A stretch of DNA of 64,000 bases from Bacteroides sp. (GCA_022648295.1 JALCME010000007.1:1-64000); one strand, 5' to 3'; counted from the first letter of the stretch, positions 27,764 through 38,305 are shown. The notes: a model not told the origin generated them from the letters alone. Numbers and translations are program-made.

Positions 27764-30274
27764 CTATTCATATAAAAACTTTATGCTATGCTGCTGCCCA
27801 TCATCCGGTAAGCGAAAGAGACAAATTCCGTCCTTCTTATTCACAGACCAGACTATTCGATCAAAAACCGTTTCCATAGACTGGCTCAGACTTTCTTCCT
27901 TCTGTCTTTTGACCTTCTTTCCATCTATAAACACCTTCTTTGGTATTTGCTCGGTATAGATGCGAAACAGCAGATTACGCTGTCCGGGCAAATTATATTT
28001 TTCTCCTTCACGCGCTTTAATATCAAGTGCATACCCGTTATCCACCGTGCGACAAACGATTGGAGTGCGCAAATATTCTCCACGCAAATATCCCAAGTCC
28101 ACCCCATCATCTTCGTAAAGAGAAAAAGAAGCTTGCTCTCCTTTCAAGGCCGGAAAGACTTCAAAAGTCAACGGATAGACCGGTTTTTCATCCGTGTAAT
28201 TCATTATTGGCATTTCAGGAACAATACTACCGTTCTTTACCAACATAGGAACAACATTCAGGGGAGCATCCACTGTAACCCATTGCCCACCTGTATATTT
28301 AGTATGTTTATCATGAAAATCAATCCATGTCCCCTCCGGTAAATACACCTTTCTGCTGCGTGCTCCTTTATTGACAACAGGAGCAACCAGCAATTCATCC
28401 CCAAACATAAACTGGGTATCAGTGGAAAAAGTCTGTTCATCCTCGGGATATTCCAAAAACATAGGGCGCATAATAGGGTAACCCTTATCGTATGCTTCAC
28501 GCGCATACGTATAAATATAAGGCAGCAAACGATATTTCAATTCAATAGCAGCTTTTGCCGCCTGTTCCGCTTCTATCCCAAACAACCAGGGCTCAACAGC
28601 CACATTTCCTTCATGATGGATACGGCTTAAAGGATTAAATGCTCCCATCTGTATCCAACGGACATACAATTCCGCCATCGCACTATAATCCTCTATATCC
28701 CCGCAATATCCTGAGATATCACAAGTCAGAAAAGGGCTACCTCCCAAACCGGAAGATAATAACACGGAAATTTGATTGCCCATTTGCCCCCAGCCTTGCA
28801 ATACATCATTTCCACTGCCACAATCGCCGGTCCAGGCAAAAGTATAGCGCTGCAATCCGGCAAAAGCCGCACGGGTCATTTGAAAAACACGTCGGTTGGG
28901 ATTCCGTTTTTCAAACTGCTCCTTCACCACTTTATCCCACGTCAAGCCATATACATTATGAATCTCATCATGCATCCCCAGATGATGCCTCATAACCAAA
29001 CGCCCGGTTTGTTCTTCATTACTCCAAGCCGGTTCTCCCATATCCGTCCAGAATCCCTGTACTCCGTCATCAAGCGGTTTTTGTTGATAACACCCCCACC
29101 AGTCGGCCACCTCAGGTAGTGTAAAATCCACTACTCCACAATTACCTCCCCAAGGCCATGGCATATCATAACTTTTCCCTGTAACAGAATCTCTCACAAA
29201 ATAACCTAGACTATCGGCTTCCCGCCATTGCTTCCTATTCTCTTGCGAAATAACGGGATCTTGGGAAACCACCACCTTAAATCCCATCTTTTTCAAATCA
29301 GCCAACATTTTCCGGGGATGTTGATAATTTCCTTTCCTCCATTCAAAGTTTTGCAGATATTGTGTCCAACCTATATCCTGATAAATCACATCACAAGGTA
29401 TTCCCCGTTTCCGATATCCTTCCGCTATTTCATATGATAATTTCTCATTAGTTAACAAACCGCGACACTGGGCAAATCCTAAAGCCCACCGCGGAGGCAT
29501 AATTGGTTTTCCTGTCAGACCAATATATTGGTTGAGTATCTCTTTGTAATCCTTTCCGTAAATAAAATAGTAAATCATTTCTCCCTTTGGAGCTTCAAAA
29601 CTATAATAATCGGGATTTTCGGTACCAAACTTGAATTCTGTTTTATAAGTGTTATCTAGGAAAATTCCATAATGATAACTACTCATAAAAAACGGAATGC
29701 TTTGATACAATGGATCCTCCGTCACACTATAGCAAGGCTTATCACTATTCCACATTTTATAAGATTGTCCCAAGCGGTCCAGTTTACCGGTTTTCTCACC
29801 TAATCCGAAGAAGTGCTCATCACGCCTCAAAGTCTTATATTCAATCTTATGTTCTCCTTTACTTATATGCCCCTGATCAGCATAATCGCTAAACAGTAAC
29901 TTTTGATATTTATCGAACACCTGCAATCCGAAAGGCATCTTATTAACGCGGATACGCAACTTTGAGGTATATATTTCATAGCAAGAAGGTTCTTCATTCA
30001 CCTTAGCTTCCAATTTATCATCCAAGTTTTCGTTTATCACGGCAAAGGAAGGATTATGTCTTTGCAATTTTCCGGTTGGTGAAAACCAGATACGTAACAC
30101 GGAAGAACTGCACAGATGCAATTGCACTACCGAACTATCACTCAAATTAAAAATTACTTCCCGCCCCGCTACCGAGTAAGAGACACAGTCTCCCGACTTA
30201 TTACCTGCAAATACCGACGGAACAAATAAACAGATGAATAAGATAGTCAGCCTATATCTTTTTAAGACTTTCAT
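27764..30274 (-). CDS. GH31 alpha-glucosidase
   Basis: An 836-residue GH31 enzyme with signal peptide LTILFICLFVPSVFAG and no lipobox, so likely periplasmic. The nucleophile is D411 in FWTDMGEP and the acid/base is D484 in WTGDCGSGND. The order is N-terminal beta domain, barrel, and C-terminal beta domains. It is a retaining alpha-glucosidase that fits hydrolysis of isomalto-oligosaccharides made by the neighbouring GH66 enzyme. It begins 15 bp after the GH66 gene and is followed by GH97. Alpha-xylosidase activity, also found in GH31, is less likely in this context. Confidence 0.9.
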   Translation of the reverse strand: MKVLKRYRLTILFICLFVPSVFAGNKSGDCVSYSVAGREVIFNLSDSSVVQLHLCSSSVLRIWFSPTGKLQRHNPSFAVINENLDDKLEAKVNEEPSCYEIYTSKLRIRVNKMPFGLQVFDKYQKLLFSDYADQGHISKGEHKIEYKTLRRDEHFFGLGEKTGKLDRLGQSYKMWNSDKPCYSVTEDPLYQSIPFFMSSYHYGIFLDNTYKTEFKFGTENPDYYSFEAPKGEMIYYFIYGKDYKEILNQYIGLTGKPIMPPRWALGFAQCRGLLTNEKLSYEIAEGYRKRGIPCDVIYQDIGWTQYLQNFEWRKGNYQHPRKMLADLKKMGFKVVVSQDPVISQENRKQWREADSLGYFVRDSVTGKSYDMPWPWGGNCGVVDFTLPEVADWWGCYQQKPLDDGVQGFWTDMGEPAWSNEEQTGRLVMRHHLGMHDEIHNVYGLTWDKVVKEQFEKRNPNRRVFQMTRAAFAGLQRYTFAWTGDCGSGNDVLQGWGQMGNQISVLLSSGLGGSPFLTCDISGYCGDIEDYSAMAELYVRWIQMGAFNPLSRIHHEGNVAVEPWLFGIEAEQAAKAAIELKYRLLPYIYTYAREAYDKGYPIMRPMFLEYPEDEQTFSTDTQFMFGDELLVAPVVNKGARSRKVYLPEGTWIDFHDKHTKYTGGQWVTVDAPLNVVPMLVKNGSIVPEMPIMNYTDEKPVYPLTFEVFPALKGEQASFSLYEDDGVDLGYLRGEYLRTPIVCRTVDNGYALDIKAREGEKYNLPGQRNLLFRIYTEQIPKKVFIDGKKVKRQKEESLSQSMETVFDRIVWSVNKKDGICLFRLPDDGQQHSIKFLYE

Positions 30275-30289
30275 AGTTAATTCTTTTTC

Positions 30290-32086
30290 TTATTTATACT
30301 CCACTACAATCATTGTCCAATATTTCAATGACGGTAGCACAAACGAAATCATACCACTTTTCTGCTCAAACGCCAACTCCTGCGAAGCTCCCGCCAGTTG
30401 ATCGGGCGAAGCAACCCATACTCTACTGACACTACCAGATACACTCAAATTAAAAGATATATCGGTCAATAAAGCCGGTTCCGGCATCGTACCATTTGTA
30501 TCCCTCCAGCTCGTACTATCTGCATTTCTAAAATTCAGCAAGTGAATCACCTGCTTTCCTCCCACCATCTTAGCATAAGCCGTAACCGCACCGGTTTGTG
30601 GCGGCCACGCATTTAATTTTAAGTTAGAATTCGTTGTAGTCAATGCCATGGTCTGTTCTTCACCCCCTCCACGCAATAGGTTCTGATAAGCAGTCATGAA
30701 GTCATAATAATGTATCATCGCCGTTTTAAGTGCATCAGTCATTTTAAGACCTGCGTAAGGAAAGTATTCACGACACAACATGTGATCTCCTCCCAATTCC
30801 AAGTGAGAACCACCTAAAGCAAACATTACGGCATCTGTCAGTAATACTCCGGAGGTATTAAAAGAGGCATTATCCATATTGTAATTCATATAAGCAGCAA
30901 ATACTGTTTTCAAGGAATGATTGCTGTACGCATCATTAGCCCGGATAATAGTACGCAAATCATTATAGTTGGCCTCATCACCCCAAACTTCATTATATAG
31001 AAAATCCACATCGCCTGTGCCGGCAATCTGAGATGCTCCATATTGGGCCACAGCATTCATAACCAACCTTTTTTGAGGATGCTTGGCTTTCATTGCTTCA
31101 ATAAACGAAGCATAGCCTTTGGGAAGGTTTACCTTATTTCCATTATAATCATAACGATCACCCCGATTGCCCAATTGGTCTATCTGATAACCATCAAAAT
31201 CGAAATTGACATATACATCATCATTACGCTGTGCCATGTACGCTTGCCACTCCTTATTAGCCGGATCAAGCAAATAGATATCACTCTTCCAACTTGAAGG
31301 TAAATCATGGTAATCTTTCTCAGAATGATTTGTCCCTTTATAAATATACCATTCCTCCTTTACACCATCCGAGGCAGCATCGTCCAAAGCCCCATAACAA
31401 AGATTATAGAACATGGATTTCATGCCATAACTATGTTGCACTGCAATATAATTTTTCACCACATTGGTGTAAACATCGCGATTGGCTATATCTTTATACA
31501 CTTCCTCCAAGTGATCTCTTGTTCCCCCTAAAGGCCAATGATGTTTATTGTGCCAATCCTGAAATTGCACACCGTTGATATGATAACGATTTAAAGAGGT
31601 CATTTCTTCTTGAATCACCTCTATCGTTTTTTCAGCACCAAAGGTTGCTACAAAGCCGTAACGGGGGAAACGAGTCCAGTCGCTGGATACGTCCACAGCA
31701 ATCGTTCCCAAAATGACTTCCGTGCCATCGCTCTTTGTACGATATACATCCACCAGATAACCGGTAAAATCAATGGCAGGTGCCGTCCATGCCCAAGCAT
31801 TACCCGAAGCATCCACTTTATCAATTAACTTATTCATTGAGCGATAACGTATCTTAGCCCCCGAAGGCATATTATCCGCTGTAAAATGGACTTTCTCCCC
31901 CGGATTGTAACAAGCCTTATCCGTTGTCAGATTAACAGTTAAATCGGATACCACAGGCGTCACATCTGTAACTCCCCCTGTAACGTCTCCCGATCCGGAA
32001 CCGGGATTATCAGTTCCTTCATGATCTTTACTACAAGCTCCCAATGCAAGAACTATTGCTATCAGAACTAAAATTCTTTTTATCAT
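30290..32086 (-). CDS. GH66 endo-dextranase-like lipoprotein
   Basis: A 598-residue lipoprotein (LALGACSKDHE, with acidic residues after the cysteine as in surface-exported lipoproteins). Residues about 50-140 form an N-terminal beta domain; the GH66 barrel starts at RFPRYGFVATF. The putative nucleophile is D303 in GYQIDQLG and the acid/base E366 in YNEVWGDE. GH66 enzymes are dextranases or cycloisomaltooligosaccharide glucanotransferases; a surface endo-dextranase that makes oligosaccharides for the SusCD pair is the simplest role. The CITase-specific CBM insert is not seen, favouring dextranase. Confidence 0.88.
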   Translation of the reverse strand: MIKRILVLIAIVLALGACSKDHEGTDNPGSGSGDVTGGVTDVTPVVSDLTVNLTTDKACYNPGEKVHFTADNMPSGAKIRYRSMNKLIDKVDASGNAWAWTAPAIDFTGYLVDVYRTKSDGTEVILGTIAVDVSSDWTRFPRYGFVATFGAEKTIEVIQEEMTSLNRYHINGVQFQDWHNKHHWPLGGTRDHLEEVYKDIANRDVYTNVVKNYIAVQHSYGMKSMFYNLCYGALDDAASDGVKEEWYIYKGTNHSEKDYHDLPSSWKSDIYLLDPANKEWQAYMAQRNDDVYVNFDFDGYQIDQLGNRGDRYDYNGNKVNLPKGYASFIEAMKAKHPQKRLVMNAVAQYGASQIAGTGDVDFLYNEVWGDEANYNDLRTIIRANDAYSNHSLKTVFAAYMNYNMDNASFNTSGVLLTDAVMFALGGSHLELGGDHMLCREYFPYAGLKMTDALKTAMIHYYDFMTAYQNLLRGGGEEQTMALTTTNSNLKLNAWPPQTGAVTAYAKMVGGKQVIHLLNFRNADSTSWRDTNGTMPEPALLTDISFNLSVSGSVSRVWVASPDQLAGASQELAFEQKSGMISFVLPSLKYWTMIVVEYK

Positions 32087-32097
32087 AGGCCTAAATT

Positions 32098-32146
32098 ATA
32101 AGAGGAGATGCGCCAGAAGACTTACTCCCGACATACCTCCTCTTAT
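32098..32146. terminator. hairpin between the SusE-like and GH66 genes
   Basis: ATAAGAGGAG (32098-32107) pairs perfectly with CTCCTCTTAT (32137-32146) across a 29-nt loop. It lies in the 89-bp gap inside the operon. On the transcribed minus strand there is no long T-run after it, so partial termination or protection of the upstream susCDE message is more likely than full termination. Confidence 0.5.
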
Positions 32147-32175
32147 TTTAAAACAAACTTTTTACCATTACTCTA

Positions 32176-33678
32176 TTATTGCTTCACTATTGAAATAGTC
32201 TCTTCCAATTGGTTCAATGTGATTTTATATGTACCTGCACTCGCTATTTTCCACTTATGATCTACCCCACCAACGGAAACATCCAAATATTGAGCAGCAA
32301 ATGCATCACTCGATTTATCTATAAACAACATCGGCTCACTCTCTCCTGTAGGTGCATCACCATCTTTTACAGCCATAAACCAAGCCCCGTTCCAATCGGA
32401 CTGTTTATCACAAGTAAACTTCAATTCTCCTGCATTCAGTACTCCCTGCCAAGTAAAAATATACGGACTATCCGTTGCTACCATCGGAGTAGCATCACCT
32501 ATACTCCATCCACTAGGAGTGGCATCACCAACCAGATAAACCATCTCATAAGGAGTAAATGCATTCATCATCATACGTTCTTTCCCGGTACGGATATCCA
32601 CACATATCTTATATGCCTTTCCACATTCTTCATCTTTCAGGAACCATTTATTATCAGGATCAGTTCCTTTCACCAGTTCCACATTAGTATCGGTATAGGA
32701 TGCATTAGCTACTGTAGCCTTATACATATTTTCCCAAGAACCGTCGGACGTTCCGAATTTAAACTCCCCTCCTTCTCCGATAGCAAAGAGCCGACCGTAC
32801 CGGAATAAGAACGGATCTAACGCATCTTGCTTCATTTCCACAAACGACCATCCTGTAGGATTACCTACAAAATAGAGTTGATCATAAGCCGGACCGGTTT
32901 CAGCATTATCAGTCTTTACCAAAGTGAGTTTGCCGGTAAACAGATTGACCTTAAGATTATAATAATGTTCTTCTTCAACAGAGAACTGTCCATCCGCTTC
33001 TTCATCACTTGTACGAAGCACTAAGTTTCCATCTGTTCCCTTATTATAAGAAGGTAAGAAACTCCCCAATGTAGTGATAAACTTAAAAGAGCCAACTGTC
33101 AATTTACCAGTCCAAGTGAAGATACCCTTATCCGATTGTGTCATAACAGTGGCATTATCCACACTCCAACCATTAGGAGTAGCATCGCCAATCAGGTATA
33201 ATGTGGAAGTCAATGGTTTATACGAAGTGACCTTAAATGATGTCGTAGAAACTTGAGGCTCATTTAGGCCTGCAACTGTAGCCGTTATACGTGCTTCCAA
33301 AGATAGTGTTTCACCCCCTTCAGCACCGAAACTTTCACGTAATATGGTATTCAGCTCTTCTACTGTTTTCGACCAGGAATATTCTTGCACGCTACTTTCC
33401 ATAGCAACATACGGATTTGCAAAATTTGTTCCTTCTTTAGCTATCTCCAATTTGTACGATATTTTATTACCCGTCCCGTAATTGGTCCCTGTACTCCAGG
33501 AAAGCGTTAAAGCATCACTACTATAATTCTGTTCGGTCAACGTTAACTCGGAAGTATTTGCAGTTAACGTCAATTCATCATTTCCTTTATTTAATATGGT
33601 GTAATCGTCATCTATACAGGAAGTAAACAGAGTTACTCCGAGCAGCAAGTACACCAGATGTAAGATATATTTTTTCAT
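32176..33678 (-). CDS. SusE/SusF-like outer-membrane glycan-binding lipoprotein
   Basis: A 500-residue lipoprotein with export signal FTSCIDDDY. Residues about 25-150 form a SusE-type N-terminal domain (LTLTANTSELTL). Three beta-rich modules of the SusE/SusF kind follow, each opening with a similar strand: LYLIGDATPNGWSVDNATVM, LYFVGNPTGWSF and VYLVGDATPSGWSIGDATPM. The first and third are near-copies, suggesting internal duplication. It should bind alpha-glucan at the cell surface and assist SusCD. It lies 19 bp after the SusD gene. The antisense 199-aa ORF is a shadow. Confidence 0.88.
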   Translation of the reverse strand: MKKYILHLVYLLLGVTLFTSCIDDDYTILNKGNDELTLTANTSELTLTEQNYSSDALTLSWSTGTNYGTGNKISYKLEIAKEGTNFANPYVAMESSVQEYSWSKTVEELNTILRESFGAEGGETLSLEARITATVAGLNEPQVSTTSFKVTSYKPLTSTLYLIGDATPNGWSVDNATVMTQSDKGIFTWTGKLTVGSFKFITTLGSFLPSYNKGTDGNLVLRTSDEEADGQFSVEEEHYYNLKVNLFTGKLTLVKTDNAETGPAYDQLYFVGNPTGWSFVEMKQDALDPFLFRYGRLFAIGEGGEFKFGTSDGSWENMYKATVANASYTDTNVELVKGTDPDNKWFLKDEECGKAYKICVDIRTGKERMMMNAFTPYEMVYLVGDATPSGWSIGDATPMVATDSPYIFTWQGVLNAGELKFTCDKQSDWNGAWFMAVKDGDAPTGESEPMLFIDKSSDAFAAQYLDVSVGGVDHKWKIASAGTYKITLNQLEETISIVKQ

Positions 33679-33697
33679 ATCATTTTATTTAAAGCGA

Positions 33698-35188
33698 TTA
33701 ATAACCTGGATTTTGTGTCATCAAAGAATTGGTATCCATTTCCGTTTGCGGTATGGGAAATAACAAACGGTTTTTGTTCACATTAGTCTTACCAATTGAT
33801 TTTAAGAAATTGATAGCATACTCACCGTTATTTATACGAATCATATCAAACCAACGGTGCCCCTCAAAGGCCAACTCCATACGCCGCTCATGAATAATCT
33901 TATCACGCATGGCTTCTTGTGAAAGTCCTGACACGCCAGCCAGTCCGGCACGTTTCCGTACAATATTTAAAGGAACAGCAGCTTCATCCGGCTTCCCCAT
34001 TTCGTTCAAAGCTTCGGCTTTCATTAATAACACATCTGCGTACCGGTAAACCACAAAATTAGCAGGATTTGTATTGTACTCCGGAGAGATAGATTTCTTT
34101 ACTAAGAATTTGCGCACATTATATCCTGTGTTCGAATAAGAGCTCTTATATACATGCCCGTCAAAATCGGGACAACCATTATAAAAGATCGTCAAGTCTT
34201 TACGTTTGTCTCCTTCTTCATATTGACTGACAAATTCTTCTGTTGGTTGGTTCCACCCATAACTACCGGCTACAAAGTTAGAATTACGCGGTCCCATAAA
34301 AGTAGATAGCCAGGAAGACTGTACATTTCCACTCCAGAAATCATATTCCGTACTTCCCGAATATTGCACTTCAAACAATGACTCGGGGCCATTATTGATG
34401 GTTGCATCAAAGTTATCTGCATAGTTATATGCAGACAGATCATATCCCAGTTTCGCAATATCATCACACAAATCCGCGGCCTCCTTATAATACCCGGAAT
34501 TATTAGGAGCTAAAGTCATATACACATCAGCAAGCATAGCCATAGCGGCATCTTGGCAAGCGCGCCCTTTATTGGAATCACTGTATGCAGCTTTAGTTGG
34601 CAATAACTTGATTGCACTTTTACAGTCGGAGATAATTTGATCATAAACTTCATCAGCCGAAGCACGTGCAATATCCGTTGATTCACCAGGGTTATAAGGT
34701 TCCAAACGCAGAGGTACTCCTCCATATAAACGGACCAATATGTAATAGTAATGAGCACGTAGAAAAGAGGCTTCGCCCATACAACGATCCCGAAGGGAAG
34801 TAGATACCCCATCTGCTTGTGCAAGGCTATTGAGCACGATGTTACACTGTCCTATTCCCACCCAGGGCGAACGCCACATATATAATGCCATTCCATTGTC
34901 ACTCTGCGTAATAAAGTTGGAAGCTTGAACTGTTTCCAACCCGTCTGTTCCGCCACCGGCACCAACCAAGCTGTTTCCTGCGACTATATCCAATGACCAA
35001 ATACGCTGATTATACATATTTGAAGATTGCAAGGTTCTGTAACATGCAGTAGTCAGAGCCACTGCTACACTGTCGGTCACTGTGGTTTCAGGATCAACGA
35101 CATCCGTTGGCATTTTATCTAAAAAATCGCTGCACGATGCCAGCATCACTGCAACCAATGCATATATTATATTTGTTATCTTTTTCAT
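33698..35188 (-). CDS. SusD/RagB-family glycan-binding lipoprotein
   Basis: A 496-residue lipoprotein (MLASCSDFLDKMP), with the SusD opening DFLDKMPTDVV and the conserved C-terminal part IIHERRMELAFEGHRWFDMIR. It is a TPR-like glycan-binding protein that forms the lid of the SusC transporter. It starts 12 bp after the SusC gene. The enzyme set downstream suggests that the ligand is an alpha-1,6-glucan oligosaccharide. Confidence 0.94.
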   Translation of the reverse strand: MKKITNIIYALVAVMLASCSDFLDKMPTDVVDPETTVTDSVAVALTTACYRTLQSSNMYNQRIWSLDIVAGNSLVGAGGGTDGLETVQASNFITQSDNGMALYMWRSPWVGIGQCNIVLNSLAQADGVSTSLRDRCMGEASFLRAHYYYILVRLYGGVPLRLEPYNPGESTDIARASADEVYDQIISDCKSAIKLLPTKAAYSDSNKGRACQDAAMAMLADVYMTLAPNNSGYYKEAADLCDDIAKLGYDLSAYNYADNFDATINNGPESLFEVQYSGSTEYDFWSGNVQSSWLSTFMGPRNSNFVAGSYGWNQPTEEFVSQYEEGDKRKDLTIFYNGCPDFDGHVYKSSYSNTGYNVRKFLVKKSISPEYNTNPANFVVYRYADVLLMKAEALNEMGKPDEAAVPLNIVRKRAGLAGVSGLSQEAMRDKIIHERRMELAFEGHRWFDMIRINNGEYAINFLKSIGKTNVNKNRLLFPIPQTEMDTNSLMTQNPGY

Positions 35189-35200
35189 ACCTATAAAATA

Positions 35201-38200
35201 TTAGAAGTTAAAGTTCAAGCCCACACTAAACGTACGCGAAATCGGATAACGGGAAGAATCAATTCCATTAATATCCACTTCAGGATCAAACCCTGAATAT
35301 CCCGTAATAGTGGCTACATTCTCACAGGAGACTGAAAGGCGTGCATTCTCAATTTGGAGTTTACTTAACCATTGTTTCGGAAAACTATAGGAAAGCGTCA
35401 CATTCTTTAAACGTAAGTAAGAACCACTTTCCACGAAGCGATCGGATACCCGGCAATTCTGATTCGGATCACCATAGACGGCACGAGGCATAGAGTTACT
35501 GGTTCCTTCGCCTGTCCAACGTTTCAACACATCGGTTGTTTGATTATATGCAGCCGCCATACCTATATTGTCTATATCATTGGCATTATAAATTTTGTTC
35601 CCAGCCACCCCTTGCAAAAAGACAGAGAGTTCAAAACCTTTATAGGTCAGACTATTATTCATGGAAAAGAGCCAGCTAGGATTCGGATTACCTATTACTG
35701 TACGATCCTTATCGTTAATCACTCCATCATTATTCAGATCTTTGAAACGTATATCTCCCGCTTCTGCCCCGGGCTGTACAGCATGATCATTTACCTCTAC
35801 CTGATTTTGAAATAGACCATCCGTCACATAACCATAAAAGACATTGATCGGATAGTTTTTAGCCAACATAGTTACATACGAGTTCCCAATCTGGTTGATG
35901 TAATAGGGTACATCACTATTTAAATCTTTAATTTTATTTCTATTATAAGTTGCAGTTATACTACTCTCCCAACCTAACGGACCAGTCAGGTTTACCGTAT
36001 TTAAACTCATCTCAACTCCTTTATTACTTACCTTACCGGCATTGGTATATGTGGTCGTTGTATCTTCAAATCCCGATGTAATAGGGATTGAAGCTTTGAC
36101 CAACATATCACGCGTTTCTTTGAGATAGGCATCCAGTGAGAGATTTACGCGTGAGTTAAACAGCGATACATCAAAACCAATATTGGTTTGTGCCACTTCT
36201 TCCCAATGAATATAAGGATTGGCAAGTGTAAGTGAGATTAGTGCCGTTTGATTAGCTCCCGTAGTCCCCAAAGGATATACTCCTGTGTTGTAAGAGGCCA
36301 AATAGCTATAGTTGCCTACGCTGGCCTGACTTCCTGTAACCCCATATCCTACACGTAATTTCAAATCATTGATAGAAGTATTCTTTGGAAACCACTTTTC
36401 TTGTGAAAGACGCCATGCGGCTGATACAGAAGGAAAAGTACCCCAACGATTCATCTTCCCGAAACGGCTTGATCCATCCCGGCGTATTGTTGCTGTCAAC
36501 AAATAACGGTCCTCATAAGAATAGTTGGCACGAGCCATATACGACATCAACGCCCATTCACTTGAAGTTCCGCCAATGGCATACATCTTCTCCCCATTAT
36601 CCATTTCATGCACGTTATCGAACATGAAAATATTCTTTTGGGCACTTAAATTGTCCGACTCATTCCATTGGGCTGACGTTCCGGCCATCAATCCGACATG
36701 ATGTTTTTGAGCAAAAGTATAATCCAAGAGGAAATAGTTATCCCACAAATAAGTAAATGACTTGCTATCTTTTCGATAACGGGATGATTCTTCTATAGGA
36801 GTAGGCTTCCAGTTATATTTCGGAGTAAAACTATCATCAAACCAAAATTTTGCATCATAACCAAAAGTACTTTTAAACTTTAGCCATTTAGTGAAAGTGA
36901 GCTCTGCCGTCATATTAGCTAAGAAGTTATAGCCTTTCGTCTCACTTTTATTCAATTCAGTAGGTCCAATCGGATTTCGTATACTACCGTACCATTCGGC
37001 ATTTCCTTCAGGACCACTCCATGCACCGTTTGCATCTTTCACAGCTAAAGTCGGTAGGGCTTTCAAAGCATCTCCAATACTGTATGATCCTGATTTCTTA
37101 GTGTCTGCACTGAATGTGAGGTTATTGGAGAACTTTAACCACTTTAGAACTTGTGCATCGCTATTTGTTTGGAAAGTAAAGCGTTTATAGCCTACACTCC
37201 GTACCGTACCCGTTTGATCTAAAAAACCTCCCGATACATAATAATGTGATTTTTCTCCCCCACCGGAATAACTAACCGTATAATTCTGCATACGACCCGT
37301 ACGAAGCAGCTCATCCAACCAGTCCGTCCCTTCAGCTAATGAAGAAGGGTCCGCCCATTCAGGATTTGGGTTACGCCCACTATTCACCATCATGTCATTG
37401 CTCAACTTGGCATATTGTGACGCATTCAACAAATTCGGCACGCGAGTGGCATTTTGAATCGCATAATTTGCAGAGAAGGTTAGCTTTCCTTTACCTGCCG
37501 CACCACGCTTAGTTGTGATCATCACCACTCCATTCGCTCCACGAGAACCATAGATGGCCGTTGCCGAAGCATCCTTCAGTACATCCAGACGTTCCACATC
37601 CGCCATGTTCAATGAAGACAGTCCTAAATCGGTGGGAACTCCGTCAATCACCACCAACGGGTCGCAATTATTAATAGAGCCTAACCCACGGATTTTAATG
37701 GAAACATTATCCCCCGGTTTACCGGCATCGACTATCTGTACGCCCGAGATCTTTCCTTGAATAGCCTGCCCCAGATTAGAAACAGGAGCATCTTTTATTT
37801 GTTTGGTTCCCACAGAAGCAACAGCACCTGTCAGGTCACTCTTCTTCATCGTACCATAGCCTACTACAACCACTTCATCTAGCAATTCAGTATCTTCCGA
37901 CAGTACAATCTGGAAGCGTTTCTTTCCATTGACCTGAATATCCTGAGTTTTATACCCCACAAACGAAACCTGTATCACACTGTTTGAAGGGGTCTTCAAG
38001 GTAAATTGCCCATCAACATCGGTTATTGTTCCGTTAGAAGTATTCTTTTGCACCACACTGGCACCAATGACCGGTTCTCCTGTGTGATCTTTCACTACAC
38101 CTTGTACTGTAATTTGCTGTGCTGATACGCACATTGGAAACAACATTCCCATCAGGTAAGCTATTACCCGTAACCTGATTGGTTTCCTGTACTTTTGCAT
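35201..38200 (-). CDS. SusC/RagA-family TonB-dependent transporter
   Basis: A 999-residue outer-membrane protein. A signal peptide ends near VSAQQ; a carboxypeptidase-regulatory-like domain (about residues 30-105) follows, then the family motif VVVGYGTMKKSDLTGAV, the plug domain with IRGLGSINNCDPLVVIDG, and a 22-strand barrel ending in FSVGLNFNF. It imports oligosaccharides with the SusD lid using TonB energy. No N-terminal secretin/STN anti-sigma domain is seen, which fits control by the adjacent SusR-like regulator rather than an ECF sigma factor. Confidence 0.95.
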   Translation of the reverse strand: MQKYRKPIRLRVIAYLMGMLFPMCVSAQQITVQGVVKDHTGEPVIGASVVQKNTSNGTITDVDGQFTLKTPSNSVIQVSFVGYKTQDIQVNGKKRFQIVLSEDTELLDEVVVVGYGTMKKSDLTGAVASVGTKQIKDAPVSNLGQAIQGKISGVQIVDAGKPGDNVSIKIRGLGSINNCDPLVVIDGVPTDLGLSSLNMADVERLDVLKDASATAIYGSRGANGVVMITTKRGAAGKGKLTFSANYAIQNATRVPNLLNASQYAKLSNDMMVNSGRNPNPEWADPSSLAEGTDWLDELLRTGRMQNYTVSYSGGGEKSHYYVSGGFLDQTGTVRSVGYKRFTFQTNSDAQVLKWLKFSNNLTFSADTKKSGSYSIGDALKALPTLAVKDANGAWSGPEGNAEWYGSIRNPIGPTELNKSETKGYNFLANMTAELTFTKWLKFKSTFGYDAKFWFDDSFTPKYNWKPTPIEESSRYRKDSKSFTYLWDNYFLLDYTFAQKHHVGLMAGTSAQWNESDNLSAQKNIFMFDNVHEMDNGEKMYAIGGTSSEWALMSYMARANYSYEDRYLLTATIRRDGSSRFGKMNRWGTFPSVSAAWRLSQEKWFPKNTSINDLKLRVGYGVTGSQASVGNYSYLASYNTGVYPLGTTGANQTALISLTLANPYIHWEEVAQTNIGFDVSLFNSRVNLSLDAYLKETRDMLVKASIPITSGFEDTTTTYTNAGKVSNKGVEMSLNTVNLTGPLGWESSITATYNRNKIKDLNSDVPYYINQIGNSYVTMLAKNYPINVFYGYVTDGLFQNQVEVNDHAVQPGAEAGDIRFKDLNNDGVINDKDRTVIGNPNPSWLFSMNNSLTYKGFELSVFLQGVAGNKIYNANDIDNIGMAAAYNQTTDVLKRWTGEGTSNSMPRAVYGDPNQNCRVSDRFVESGSYLRLKNVTLSYSFPKQWLSKLQIENARLSVSCENVATITGYSGFDPEVDINGIDSSRYPISRTFSVGLNFNF

Positions 38201-38276
38201 AATATAAGAATTTAAAGTTAATAATTAAAACTCAATGTATACGTGTCCTTCCGAATTGCTTCTCCAAAGACAACAG

Positions 38277-38305
38277 CAAAAATATCGGATAGAATATGAA
38301 TACAA
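38277..38305 (-). promoter_or_regulatory. candidate promoter of the susCDE-GH operon
   Basis: On the minus strand ATTG (TTG at 38303-38305) is followed after 18 bp by TATTTTTG (38277-38284), matching the -33 and -7 boxes. It would give a leader of about 70 nt before the SusC ATG at 38200. Upstream, at 38343-38374, are the short dyads TAACaactGTTA and CTAATaaacaATTAG, which may be regulator sites. Confidence 0.55.

Noticed and set aside
32209-32808. 199-aa plus-strand ORF
   Set aside because: It lies wholly antisense to the SusE-like gene, is rich in residues typical of antisense reading (Ser, Ile, His, Thr), and has no recognisable motif.
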